Assembly (NCBI GenBank): GCA_910588105.1
Contig: CAJUQD010000035.1
Location: 1-27,137, forward strand
Origin: an uncultured Oscillospiraceae bacterium
GTDB lineage: Bacteria > Bacillota > Clostridia > Oscillospirales > Oscillospiraceae
Direction: 5' to 3'
DNA length: 27,137 nucleotides
The notes below the pieces were generated by a model. It saw nothing but the letters and a program-made list of their open reading frames with translations. It made no database searches and was not told the DNA's origin. Numbering within the stretch: position 1 is the first letter of the stretch; every line of letters starts with the position of its first letter. Made by a program: the position numbers and the translations under genes. Positions 1 to 6,707 of this stretch are shown piece by piece.

Positions 1-517
1 CCATCATAGCGGCCAGGGTGTCCGCGTAGCTGGCTCCGTTTTCGCCGTTTACAAGAAAGCCTTCGATGGACGCGGTGACCATCTGCCGCAGTACCGGGAT
101 AGACACTTGGCGGATGCAGCCCTTCCCCACCCCTTCCTCCAGCAGGGCGATGGTTGGCTCCCAGTTGGTTTCCAGGTGCTCCCGCACCCGGCGGGCCACG
201 GCGGGGTATTTTTCGTCCAGCTCCCCCAAAAGCCGAAGGTCCAAGGCTTGGTACTGCTCCGGCAGAGCGATCATGACCGACCTGATCCGCGCCTCAATGG
301 GGCCGGAGGTGGCGATCAGCGACCGCTTTTCCTGATGGATGCGGACGAACAGATCGTCTACCATGTCCAGCAGAAGCGCCTCTTTGGATGGGTAAAGCGT
401 GTAAATGGTTTTTTTGCTGATGTGCAAAGCATCGGCCACCTCCTGCAAGGTAAACCACAGGCCCTTCGCCTGAAACAGTGCGGTGGCCGCGCCGATCATG
501 CGCTCGCGCAGTTCCAT
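1..517 (-). CDS. TetR/AcrR-family transcriptional regulator, C-terminus cut by window edge
   Basis: The reverse strand is open from an ATG at 515-517 to the left edge, giving 172 codons with no stop. Residues about 23-49 (TLQEVADALHISKKTIYTLYPSKEALL region) form a typical TetR helix-turn-helix with the conserved KKTIYxxYPSKE recognition-helix signature. The rest is the helical ligand-binding and dimerisation part, which cannot be assigned to a ligand. The start is fixed by a good GGAGG about 8 bases upstream. A promoter and two identical operators lie directly upstream, so the gene is very probably autorepressed. No divergent gene exists on the right, so any other target should lie downstream of it, outside the window. 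Base composition is intermediate between the AT-rich genes to its right and the core genome. The family call is firm; the function is unknown. Confidence 0.9.
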   Translation of the reverse strand, partial: MELRERMIGAATALFQAKGLWFTLQEVADALHISKKTIYTLYPSKEALLLDMVDDLFVRIHQEKRSLIATSGPIEARIRSVMIALPEQYQALDLRLLGELDEKYPAVARRVREHLETNWEPTIALLEEGVGKGCIRQVSIPVLRQMVTASIEGFLVNGENGASYADTLAAMM

Positions 518-537
518 AGCGAATCCCTCCTCCCTTC

Positions 538-604
538 GGAAACCAGACTGTTTATATCGGTTTCCATTGTAGCACAGGAAACCAATATGATTCAAGCGGT
601 TTCG
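538..604. promoter_or_regulatory. Two tandem palindromic operators at the tetR-type promoter
   Basis: GGAAACC (538-544), 14 bases, GGTTTCC (559-565), then 11 bases, and the same design again: GGAAACC (577-583), 14 bases, GGTTTCG (598-604). The two 28-bp palindromes repeat with a period of exactly 39 bp. The inner pair of half-sites also makes a 12-base inverted repeat (554-565 and 577-588) with one mismatch. The right copy covers the -35 element; the space between the copies holds the -10. The arrangement fits binding of two TetR dimers and autorepression; binding itself is inferred. Confidence 0.7.
566..595 (-). promoter_or_regulatory. Sigma-A promoter of the TetR-type regulator
   Basis: On the minus strand TTGAAT (590-595) and TACAAT (566-571) are 18 bases apart, a few tens of bases upstream of the regulator's start. 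It overlaps the two operators described at 538-604. Confidence 0.65.
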
Positions 605-684
605 TAATGTTCTACATTTTGACCATTTAAAGCGCACTTTTTTGTGGATTTCGCACATTCTCCTTGCCGCCGGATCGGAAACCG

Positions 685-723
685 TAAAATAAATCGACAG
701 GCTTCTTGTTGAAACCTGTCGAT
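685..723 (-). terminator. Intrinsic terminator downstream of the DUF4062 gene
   Basis: ATCGACAGG (693-701) and CCTGTCGAT (715-723) are perfect complements. After one mismatch the stem continues for 3 bp to a 5-base loop. On the minus strand the stem is followed by ATTTATTTTA (685-694). It lies about 90 bases past the stop of the DUF4062 gene and ends that transcript. The remaining sequence from 518 to 813 shows only this hairpin and the tetR control region. Confidence 0.75.
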
Positions 724-813
724 ATCTGGCGTAATGTGGCAAAATCGCTTTTTGGGAAAGCATTGTGCTGTACTAAATTTTGTCATCTATTCAAGTAGGG
801 CATAAGACATTTC

Positions 814-1800
814 CTAACTCTTTTTTATCAGCATCATCTGATCTCGTGTAAGCACTCCCTTTTTGGTCAGGCTCCAAAAGAGTGTTGACTTGCTTTTATT
901 CCAAGATGAATGAAGTAGACCAGCCGCTTTAAACTGGTTGAGAATTTGCTTTACGAATTGAGGATCATCAAAACTATACCAATAAGAATCCTCTCCGAAT
1001 AGCTTGCTACGTAAAATATTATCTATACCAGTTTCTGTAAGACCGACATCTAACATTTGCATTGAGATTATTTTAAACAACTCGGTTAACGCTTGAGTAA
1101 TCTTTCCATGCTCTGGAAGATGCTTTTCATACCGCCTTTTATATCCAATTGATACGCTACAGTTTTCGAATGCAATATCAGTCATTTCAGTAATTGTTCG
1201 AAGTTCTTCTTTTGCCGTGGCAAGATCCTTTTTTAACTGCGAATTTTCTTTTTGCAAATACATAATATCACGTAGGAGGGTAGCCTCATCATAATCTGCT
1301 GCACGTTGCCATCCTGGACGTTCTATTTCGCTCTTTGCACGCATAATTGAAATTGCCAATGCAGCGGTCAATTCATCAGGGGTTTTCCATAGGCTAACAA
1401 GACGATTCGTCATGGCGTTTTGGCGGAACCGTTTCAATGATTCAATCTTTTCAGGAGCAATTTCGACTTTATCAGCGGGCAACTCTACAGTTTCGTCAAT
1501 GGCAAAGACTAAGACAGGAATTTGTTGTTGTTTTGCGTACTCATACTCCATTTCTGTATAACTCAATCCGGTCGTTTGGTTTACGGAACCATATCGCTTT
1601 CCAATGATCAGGACATAGTAATCACACAAATCAATAACCTTTTTGATCACTTCGAATTGTTCAACATCTGTGGCAACAAAAGCTTCCATTCCTGCCGGAA
1701 TACAGTCAGCCATCAAAAGAATATCAAGGATTCTGCGCCGCTCATCAACCAAGTCTGAATAGGTTGAACTAATAAAAACTTGATACTTTTTCTCTGCCAT
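814..1800 (-). CDS. DUF4062 (TIR-like) protein with coiled coil and C-terminal winged-helix-like region
   Basis: A 328-residue protein. Residues 5-100 match the DUF4062 family: KYQVFISSTYSDLVDERR at the start, YYVLIIGKRYGS near residue 61, and SYTEMEYEYA near residue 80. The family is regarded as TIR-like and is found as the N-terminal module of NTPase-type signalling proteins and in prokaryotic defence loci; its enzymatic activity is not established. Residues 172-202 look like a coiled coil. Residues about 280-322 (VKQILNQFKAAGLL then FWSLTKKG) resemble a winged-helix fold. The start is the ATG at 1798-1800, with GAAGGAG 7 bases upstream. A TTG 33 bases earlier is in frame but has no ribosome site. 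The gene is AT-rich compared with the core genes. It lies in the same orientation as the broken DUF2971 gene and recombinase to its right. A defence role is inference. Confidence 0.8.
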   Translation of the reverse strand: MAEKKYQVFISSTYSDLVDERRRILDILLMADCIPAGMEAFVATDVEQFEVIKKVIDLCDYYVLIIGKRYGSVNQTTGLSYTEMEYEYAKQQQIPVLVFAIDETVELPADKVEIAPEKIESLKRFRQNAMTNRLVSLWKTPDELTAALAISIMRAKSEIERPGWQRAADYDEATLLRDIMYLQKENSQLKKDLATAKEELRTITEMTDIAFENCSVSIGYKRRYEKHLPEHGKITQALTELFKIISMQMLDVGLTETGIDNILRSKLFGEDSYWYSFDDPQFVKQILNQFKAAGLLHSSWNKSKSTLFWSLTKKGVLTRDQMMLIKKS

Positions 1801-1946
1801 TGATTTGCTCCTTCTATTCTGTTGCTTGGTCAAGTATGTCTAAACTAATGATATCTCTATGGTCATTTGAAGCTATAGTAGTTCAGTTTTGAGTATTATG
1901 ATTTGACCCCTGCCTACGCAATGGATCAAGATTAATAGGAGCTTCC

Positions 1947-3010
1947 TTATATAAGCCGAGGAACTAATTTATAGGAAGACTGTTCATGATTCATCGCCAT
2001 TTTATAGACGGGGATACCTTTCTCCACAGCAATGTGACGCAATAATTTCTCATTAAGTGGGCTGACTTTCCTACCCAGATATACAGCCGTTGGTCGCTTT
2101 TTGGCCCAGACAAATTTCTCATGTCCATCTATTTGTGGATTACATGAATAAATCATCCGCCACTCTTTCTCATGCCTCCACGAAGTTGATTTGTGTAATA
2201 TAATTTTAGACGACATAAATAAATCAGGGCATGGATTAGTTTGCGACAGCTGCGAGGAAAGATTTGCAAATTGTTTGTTTGGCACCATATCATGGGCAAT
2301 CTGATATTGAAGAAGCCACGTGCCATATCCAGTCGCATCAAAAGGAACATCGTCATATATCACACGGAATAGTGACCCTATCTTTGCGGACGGGCAAAGG
2401 AATCTCTTTTCGCACAATGTACAATCTGTGTAGTTTTGATTTCTGAAATCATACGCCAAAGCAAAGCCTGTTCCAGAATTAGCGTAATACCCCCACATAG
2501 CAGCAGAGTCAATAGTTTCTGAAAAACACGCAAATTTAAGGACACTCTGAATGATGTGCTCAATTCTGGGCATATTTGCATCAAGCCGGTTAACCAAGAA
2601 GCAATGTAACTGCTTTCTGAATTCATCTATCTCGGCCTAGACATCTGTTTAAATTGTGCCTGCACAGAAGCAGCTACATCATCAGGAAATGAATTCAATA
2701 CGCTATTGGGAATCTCTGCCCCAAAAGAGGCGAGAGAGCGTTCAAGGTTTGAATAGATGGTGTTTCGGTCTAAAAACAGCAATGCATCAAAATCATCGTT
2801 CATCTCTGATCCTGGTGCAAACCAAATTTGATCTTGATCAAATGCAGATATACTGTTCTCATTGCATTCCCGAAAGCGATACAAAGATGATGGGGTTTCT
2901 GTCTGCAAAAAATCAACAAGAGGCTGGTATCGAACGTTCTGTTCCTCTTGCGGCAGCTCCTGTGGGATGATGATACTGTAAATCAGATCTTTGTAATCTT
3001 TATCTGTCAC
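1947..3010 (-). pseudogene. DUF2971-family gene broken by a frameshift
   Basis: Two adjacent reading frames make up one DUF2971 protein of roughly 350 residues. The first frame (2627-3010, 127 residues) has the N-terminal signature LYRFRECNENSI followed by QIWFAPGSEMNDDFD. The second, open from about 2624 to its stop at 1947, has the C-terminal signature FSETIDSAAMWGYYANSGTGFALAYDF and later SWRHEKEWRMIY. The switch is a -1 shift between about 2627 and 2640. The first frame ends at a TAG, while the other frame continues smoothly as EIDEFRKQLHCFLVNRLD. No slippery heptamer is visible, so a single-base deletion, or an assembly error, is more likely than programmed frameshifting. The start is GTG at 3008-3010 with GGAG 8 bases upstream. 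DUF2971 proteins recur in defence islands, but their activity is unknown. Confidence 0.75.
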
Positions 3011-3159
3011 GGCAATATCTCCAAGCTTTTTCTTTCATTATAACGCCCAAATCAAATAAATGCAATGGCTACATACCACTGTCCAAAATCGTTTTGACTA
3101 TTTGGACTCTGTTTTCCTACCAAGGGCAAGTTGTCACTGTTGTAGGTGAATTGGTGAAT

Positions 3160-4122
3160 TCATTCGAGCGTCATCTCGCTACCCTGTTTCGCAATTTGAC
3201 GAGTCTCTTTACGCTGTTTGATATTCCCTTTCATCCTCTGCACCAGCTCAAATGTCTCCTGGTCGATGATAGGTTCATGGGCCTCTTCCCCCAAGAACAA
3301 GTCAAGCTGACCTATGTTCTTTTCCCGCCTGCCGGTCAAGAAGTCAGCAGTAAAAGTCTTCTGCATCCGCACCTCGCCAACGTACTTTTCATTACTCAGC
3401 ATTCGGTCTATGGTAGAGGTACTCCACTCCGATTTGCCTGTTACCGTTTTAATCCCATGTTCCTCCAGATACCGTTTGATCTTGCGCACCCCGTTACCTT
3501 GGATATAGAGGTCAAAGATTTTGCGCACGATCTCAGCTTCCTCCGGCACAATTTGCAGGACGCCATCCGGCCCTTTGGTGTAGCCAAGGAACTGCGTGTG
3601 GTTCAACACAGTTTTTCCACTTCTCATGCGGTAGCGGATGCCGAACTTGATGTTCTCACTGCGGAAGTGACTTTCGGCTTGCGCGAGGGCCGCAAGCTGG
3701 TCGATCATACTGTCGCTGACATTCAAAGTATCCAGTCCTCCATTCTCGATGTAAACTCCGATGCTCATTTTCTTTAACCTCCTAATTTGACGAATGGTTT
3801 CCAGTGCGTCCCGCCCAAAACGACTCAGGGACTTCACAAGAATCAAATCCACATTTCTTTGGGTACAGTCTCTCATGAGTCTCTGATAACTGGGGCGTTG
3901 ATCGGTGTTTGTTCCAGATGCAGTGTCAGAATACACAGCGACCAGTGTCCAATTAGGATGGCTTTGAATGTAATTGGTGTAGTAGTTGATTTGGGTTGCC
4001 AGACTGTACTGCTGCTCCTCATGTCTGGTGCTGACACGGCAATAGGCCGCAACCCGGAGCGGTTGCTTTTTTATAGGCACCTGTTGTGCTGCTTCCAGGA
4101 TCATAGTCACTTTTCTGGACAT
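3160..4122 (-). CDS. Serine recombinase (large-serine-integrase type), short C-terminus
   Basis: A 320-residue site-specific recombinase. The resolvase catalytic domain comes first: YCRVST with the nucleophile Ser31, then SLSRFGRDALETI with catalytic arginines. It is followed at about residues 170-270 by the Recombinase DNA-binding domain (FLGYTKGPDGVL, EEAEIVRKIFDLYI, STSTIDRMLSNEKYVGEV). Large serine recombinases normally run to about 450-550 residues, with a zinc ribbon and a coiled coil. Here the protein stops just after FELVQRMKGNIKQRKETRQ, so those parts are missing. Reading past the TGA gives only about 35 more codons without cysteines. The start ATG has GGAGG 7 bases upstream, and that GGAGG lies in one arm of an 11-bp perfect inverted repeat. 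The position beside tRNA-Val and AT-rich cargo genes suggests it belonged to an integrated element. Activity is doubtful. Confidence 0.88.
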   Translation of the reverse strand: MSRKVTMILEAAQQVPIKKQPLRVAAYCRVSTRHEEQQYSLATQINYYTNYIQSHPNWTLVAVYSDTASGTNTDQRPSYQRLMRDCTQRNVDLILVKSLSRFGRDALETIRQIRRLKKMSIGVYIENGGLDTLNVSDSMIDQLAALAQAESHFRSENIKFGIRYRMRSGKTVLNHTQFLGYTKGPDGVLQIVPEEAEIVRKIFDLYIQGNGVRKIKRYLEEHGIKTVTGKSEWSTSTIDRMLSNEKYVGEVRMQKTFTADFLTGRREKNIGQLDLFLGEEAHEPIIDQETFELVQRMKGNIKQRKETRQIAKQGSEMTLE

Positions 4123-4129
4123 AACAAAA

Positions 4130-4168
4130 CCTCCATGATAATTACTGAATGGCAGTATATCATGGAGG
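4130..4168. repeat. Perfect inverted repeat over the recombinase ribosome-binding site
   Basis: CCTCCATGATA (4130-4140) and TATCATGGAGG (4158-4168) are perfect 11-base complements separated by 17 bases. The recombinase Shine-Dalgarno sequence (minus-strand GGAGG, 4130-4134) is inside the arm. In the mRNA the hairpin would hide the ribosome site; in DNA the same repeat could be a recombinase or regulator site. Confidence 0.7.
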
Positions 4169-4180
4169 CTCTACATTAGA

Positions 4181-4225
4181 AAAGCTACATTCCAACCCTG
4201 TGTGACAAGGTTAAAATGTAGCTTT
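4181..4225. repeat. Interrupted inverted repeat directly 3' of tRNA-Val
   Basis: AAAGCTACATT (4181-4191) pairs perfectly with AATGTAGCTTT (4215-4225). After a 2x2 internal loop AACC (4194-4197) pairs with GGTT (4209-4212), leaving an 11-base loop. It lies 5 bases from the tRNA CCA end. It could end the tRNA transcript, although the following T-run is short, or be a recombination or transposon-end site. Confidence 0.55.
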
Positions 4226-4230
4226 CAACA

Positions 4231-4307
4231 TGGTGGACGATACAGGACTTGAACCTGTGACCTCCCGCACGTCAAGCGGATGCTCATACCAGCTGAGCTA
4301 ATCGTCC
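4231..4307 (-). tRNA. tRNA-Val (GAC anticodon)
   Basis: A full 77-base cloverleaf on the minus strand. It has acceptor GGACGAT/ATCGTCC, D-arm GCTC...GAGC, anticodon stem TCCGC/GCGGG around loop TTGACGT (anticodon GAC, reading GUC), and T-arm ACAGG TTCAAGT CCTGT. The CCA end is encoded. A consensus promoter lies upstream. The gene marks the boundary between AT-rich accessory DNA on the left and core genome on the right, a common integration location. Confidence 0.95.
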
Positions 4308-4343
4308 AATCATAAAGCCCGCTCTGAGAAGCGGAACAAGCAT

Positions 4344-4372
4344 ATTATAATGGTATAGGGCCGGCTTGTCAA
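4344..4372 (-). promoter_or_regulatory. Consensus sigma-A promoter for tRNA-Val
   Basis: On the minus strand TTGACA (4367-4372) and TATAAT (4344-4349) are 17 bases apart, both perfect consensus, about 37 bases upstream of the tRNA 5' end. Its -35 shares bases with the -35 of the divergent promoter at 4366-4394. Confidence 0.8.
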
Positions 4373-4394
4373 GGGCTTTTTCACGTGTTATACT
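4366..4394 (+). promoter_or_regulatory. Sigma-A promoter for the FabG-like gene
   Basis: TTGTCA (4366-4371), 17 bases, TATACT (4389-4394), about 44 bases upstream of the reductase start codon. It overlaps the tRNA promoter's -35 on the other strand, so the two RNA polymerases should exclude each other. Confidence 0.65.
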
Positions 4395-4437
4395 GGTTAT
4401 CAGCAAAATGTCAAAGAAACGTGAGGGAGGACGACCT

Positions 4438-5169
4438 ATGAAATATGCGCTCATTACTGGCGGTTCACGGGGGATCGGGGCCGCCGCCGCACGGCTGTTT
4501 GCCCGGCGGGGCTGGGGGGTGGCGGTGGGCTATAGCCGGAGCGGAGACCGGGCCCAGGCGCTGGTCCGGGAGCTCCGGGAACTGGGCGTTCCCGCCATGG
4601 CTGTCCGGGCCGATGTGGGCGACCCCCGGCAGGTGGGGGAAATGGTTGACAATGTGTTAGAAAAATTTTGTCAACTTGACATTTTGATTTGCTCCGCGGG
4701 CATCTCGCACGTGGGTCTTATCAGTCAAATTGACGGGGATCAATGGCGGCGGTTGTTCGCTGTCAATGTAGACGGCGTACATCACTGCTGCCGCGCCGTG
4801 CTGCCCCACATGCTCTTCCGGAAGTGCGGCTCCATTGTCACCGTCTCCTCCATGTGGGGGCAGGTGGGGGCCTCCTGCGAGGCGGCCTATTCCGCCACAA
4901 AAGGGGCGGTGATTGCCTACACCAAGGCCCTGGCCAAGGAGCTTGGCCCCTCTAATATCCGGGTAAACTGCGTGGCCCCCGGGGTGATTAACACGGAAAT
5001 GAACGCCCGCCTCACCCAGGAAGACCTGGCCGCCCTGGCGGACGAGACCCCCCTGGGCCGCATCGGTACGGCGGAGGAGGCCGCCGCCGCCATCGCTTTC
5101 CTGGCCTCTGATGAGGCCTCCTTCCTCACCGGGCAGGTGGTGGCCCCCAACGGGGGATTGGTGATCTGA
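4438..5169 (+). CDS. Short-chain dehydrogenase/reductase, FabG-like (3-oxoacyl-ACP reductase type)
   Basis: A 243-residue classical SDR that should use NAD(P)H to reduce a ketone or the reverse. The cofactor-binding TGGSRGIG is at residues 7-14. The catalytic set is Ser138 (VTVSSMWG), Tyr151 and Lys155 (YSATK). The C-terminal FLASDEASFLTGQVVAPNGG is typical of FabG-type enzymes, whose usual length is about 245. The start at 4438 is chosen for GGGAGG 7 bases upstream; an in-frame ATG at 4366 has no ribosome site. It is monocistronic and not inside a fatty-acid gene cluster, so the true substrate may be something other than acyl-ACP. The stretch 4640-4750 is noticeably AT-richer than the rest and contains a perfect inverted repeat (4645-4675). 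No strong terminator was seen after the stop. Confidence 0.88.
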   Translation: MKYALITGGSRGIGAAAARLFARRGWGVAVGYSRSGDRAQALVRELRELGVPAMAVRADVGDPRQVGEMVDNVLEKFCQLDILICSAGISHVGLISQIDGDQWRRLFAVNVDGVHHCCRAVLPHMLFRKCGSIVTVSSMWGQVGASCEAAYSATKGAVIAYTKALAKELGPSNIRVNCVAPGVINTEMNARLTQEDLAALADETPLGRIGTAEEAAAAIAFLASDEASFLTGQVVAPNGGLVI

Positions 5170-5220
5170 ACAAAAATATCCGTCACAATATCCCATAACG
5201 GCTTTTCTTCTTTGACGCTC

Positions 5221-5273
5221 CTTGTCGCTTTTTACAGTTGACAACTCAAACCGACAAGTATATAATTGTCAAC
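5221..5273. promoter_or_regulatory. livJ promoter with nested inverted repeats (candidate operator)
   Basis: TTGACA (5238-5243), 17 bases, TATAAT (5261-5266) is a perfect sigma-A promoter. GTTGACAA (5237-5244) and TTGTCAAC (5266-5273) form a perfect 8-base inverted repeat around it. CTTGTCG (5221-5227) and CGACAAG (5252-5258) form a second one interleaved with the first. All four arms share the GACAA/TTGTC core, suggesting a binding site for a repressor of the transporter operon. The same 8-base pair occurs once inside the preceding reductase gene. Confidence 0.7.
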
Positions 5274-5280
5274 AATCTGG

Positions 5281-5300
5281 GGGGGCGCAATCGTGCCCCC
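5281..5300 (+). other. Hairpin in the livJ 5' leader
   Basis: GGGGGCGC and GTGCCCCC pair over 8 bp (one G-U) with loop AATC, just downstream of the livJ promoter. It is followed by only two Ts, so it is more likely a 5'-stabilising structure than a terminator. Confidence 0.45.
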
Positions 5301-5350
5301 TTCGATGTTAGAGGACCTGCGGCATATCTCATATATAGGAGGAAACCAGA

Positions 5351-6586
5351 ATGAAAAAGAAGAATCTTGCGGCTCTTCTGATGGCTGGCGCTATGTGCTT
5401 GAGCCTGCTGGCCGGCTGCTCCAGCGGCGGCAGCGGCGAGAGCAATCCCCCCGCCTCCGACGCGGGCGCCCAGGAGAGCGCCCCCTCCGGGAACGGCAAC
5501 CAGGGTGGGCAGCCCACAGGCGCCGGCGGCACCTTTAAGCTGGGCGGCATCGGCCCGCTGACCACCGACACCGCCATCTACGGCAAGGCCGCCATGAACG
5601 GCGCCCAGATCGCCGTGGACGAGATCAACGCCCTGGGCGGCCCCATCCAGTTTGAGCTCCAGGCCGAGGACGACCAGGCCGACCCCGAGCTGGGCGTCAA
5701 CGCCTACCACAAGCTGCTGGACGACGGCGCGCAGATCATTGTGGGCAGCGTCACCTCCGGCTCCGGCATTGCCGTGTCCGCTGAGACCTACAAGGATCGG
5801 GTGTTTACCCTGACCCCCTCCGGCTCCTCCGTGGACGTGATCAGCGGCAAGGACAACGTGTTCCAGGTGTGCTTCACCGACCCCAACCAGGGCACCGGCT
5901 CCGCCGACTACATTGCTGAGAATTTCTCCGGGGCCAAGGTGGCCGTCATCTACCGCAACGACGACGCCTACTCCCAGGGCATCCGGGACACCTTCGTGGC
6001 CGAGGCCGAGACCAAGGGCATGAGCATTGTCTACCAGGGCACCTTTACCAAGGACACCCAGACCGACTTCTCCGTCCAGCTGGCGGGCGCCCAGAACGCC
6101 GGGGCGGATGTGCTGTTCCTGCCCATCTACTACCAGCCTGCCTCCGTGATCCTGGCCCAGGCCGCCGCCATGAGCTATGCCCCCACTTTCTTCGGGGTGG
6201 ACGGGATGGACGGCATCCTGGCTATGGAAGGCTTTGATACCTCCCTGGCCGAGGGCGTGATGCTGCTCACCCCCTTCTCCGCCGACGCGGAGGACGAGCG
6301 CACTCAGGGCTTTGTGAAGAAGTATAACGAGCTCTATGGCGAGATCCCCAACCAGTTTGCCGCCGACGGCTACGACGCGGTGTACGTCATCTACGAGGCG
6401 ATCCAGGCCGCCGGATGCACCAGCGACATGAGCGCCGCCGACATCTGCGAGGCGCTGGTGAAGGCCATGACCGCCATCTCCGTGGACGGGCTCACCGGCC
6501 AGGGCATGACCTGGCAGTCCACCGGCGAGGTGTCCAAGGCCCCCATGGCCGTGGTCATCAAGGACGGCGTGTACGTCACCCCTTGA
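5351..6586 (+). CDS. livJ: Branched-chain amino-acid-type ABC transporter, substrate-binding lipoprotein
   Basis: A 411-residue extracellular receptor anchored by a lipid. The signal peptide has a KKK start, a hydrophobic core and a lipobox LAGC, with the modified cysteine at residue 23. A Gly/Ser/Pro-rich linker of about 35 residues precedes the periplasmic-binding fold. The family start KLGGIGPLTTDTAIYGKAAMNGAQIAVDEIN is followed by PSGSSVDVI and VAVIYRNDDAYSQGI, as in LivJ/LivK and the Peripla_BP_6 family. A GGAGG lies 8 bases before the ATG. It is the first gene of a five-gene operon with its own consensus promoter. The ligand is probably leucine, isoleucine or valine, but receptors of this family also bind amides, urea and aromatic compounds. 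The specificity is therefore inferred from the permease set only. Confidence 0.93.
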   Translation: MKKKNLAALLMAGAMCLSLLAGCSSGGSGESNPPASDAGAQESAPSGNGNQGGQPTGAGGTFKLGGIGPLTTDTAIYGKAAMNGAQIAVDEINALGGPIQFELQAEDDQADPELGVNAYHKLLDDGAQIIVGSVTSGSGIAVSAETYKDRVFTLTPSGSSVDVISGKDNVFQVCFTDPNQGTGSADYIAENFSGAKVAVIYRNDDAYSQGIRDTFVAEAETKGMSIVYQGTFTKDTQTDFSVQLAGAQNAGADVLFLPIYYQPASVILAQAAAMSYAPTFFGVDGMDGILAMEGFDTSLAEGVMLLTPFSADAEDERTQGFVKKYNELYGEIPNQFAADGYDAVYVIYEAIQAAGCTSDMSAADICEALVKAMTAISVDGLTGQGMTWQSTGEVSKAPMAVVIKDGVYVTP

Positions 6587-6638
6587 CCTTACGGGCGCGT
6601 ATTCAGGTTCATATCTTCTGTTCCAGGCTGTGACGGGG

Positions 6639-6666
6639 ACGGGGGCACGGTGTTCCGCGCCCCCGT
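6639..6666 (+). other. Hairpin between livJ and livH (partial terminator or RNA stabiliser)
   Basis: ACGGGGGC (6639-6646) pairs with GCCCCCGT (6659-6666). After a 1x1 mismatch CGG pairs with CCG around a TGTT loop. Only TTTCTGG follows, so termination would be incomplete. The 121-base gap and its hairpin fit the common pattern in which the receptor mRNA is made or kept in excess over the permease mRNA. Confidence 0.5.
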
Positions 6667-6707
6667 TTCTGGCACATGGCCAATGTGAGAAAAAGAGAGG
6701 TGCGTCT

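Noticed and set aside
592..786. 64-codon minus-strand ORF between tetR and the DUF4062 gene
   Set aside because: No ribosome site, overlaps the DUF4062 terminator and the tetR promoter and operators, and has no recognisable family.
1522..1758. 78-codon plus-strand ORF inside the DUF4062 gene
   Set aside because: Antisense to a well-supported domain and without a ribosome site or recognised motif.
2611..2650. Programmed -1 frameshift in the DUF2971 gene
   Set aside because: No X XXY YYZ slippery heptamer and no strong downstream stem at the overlap.
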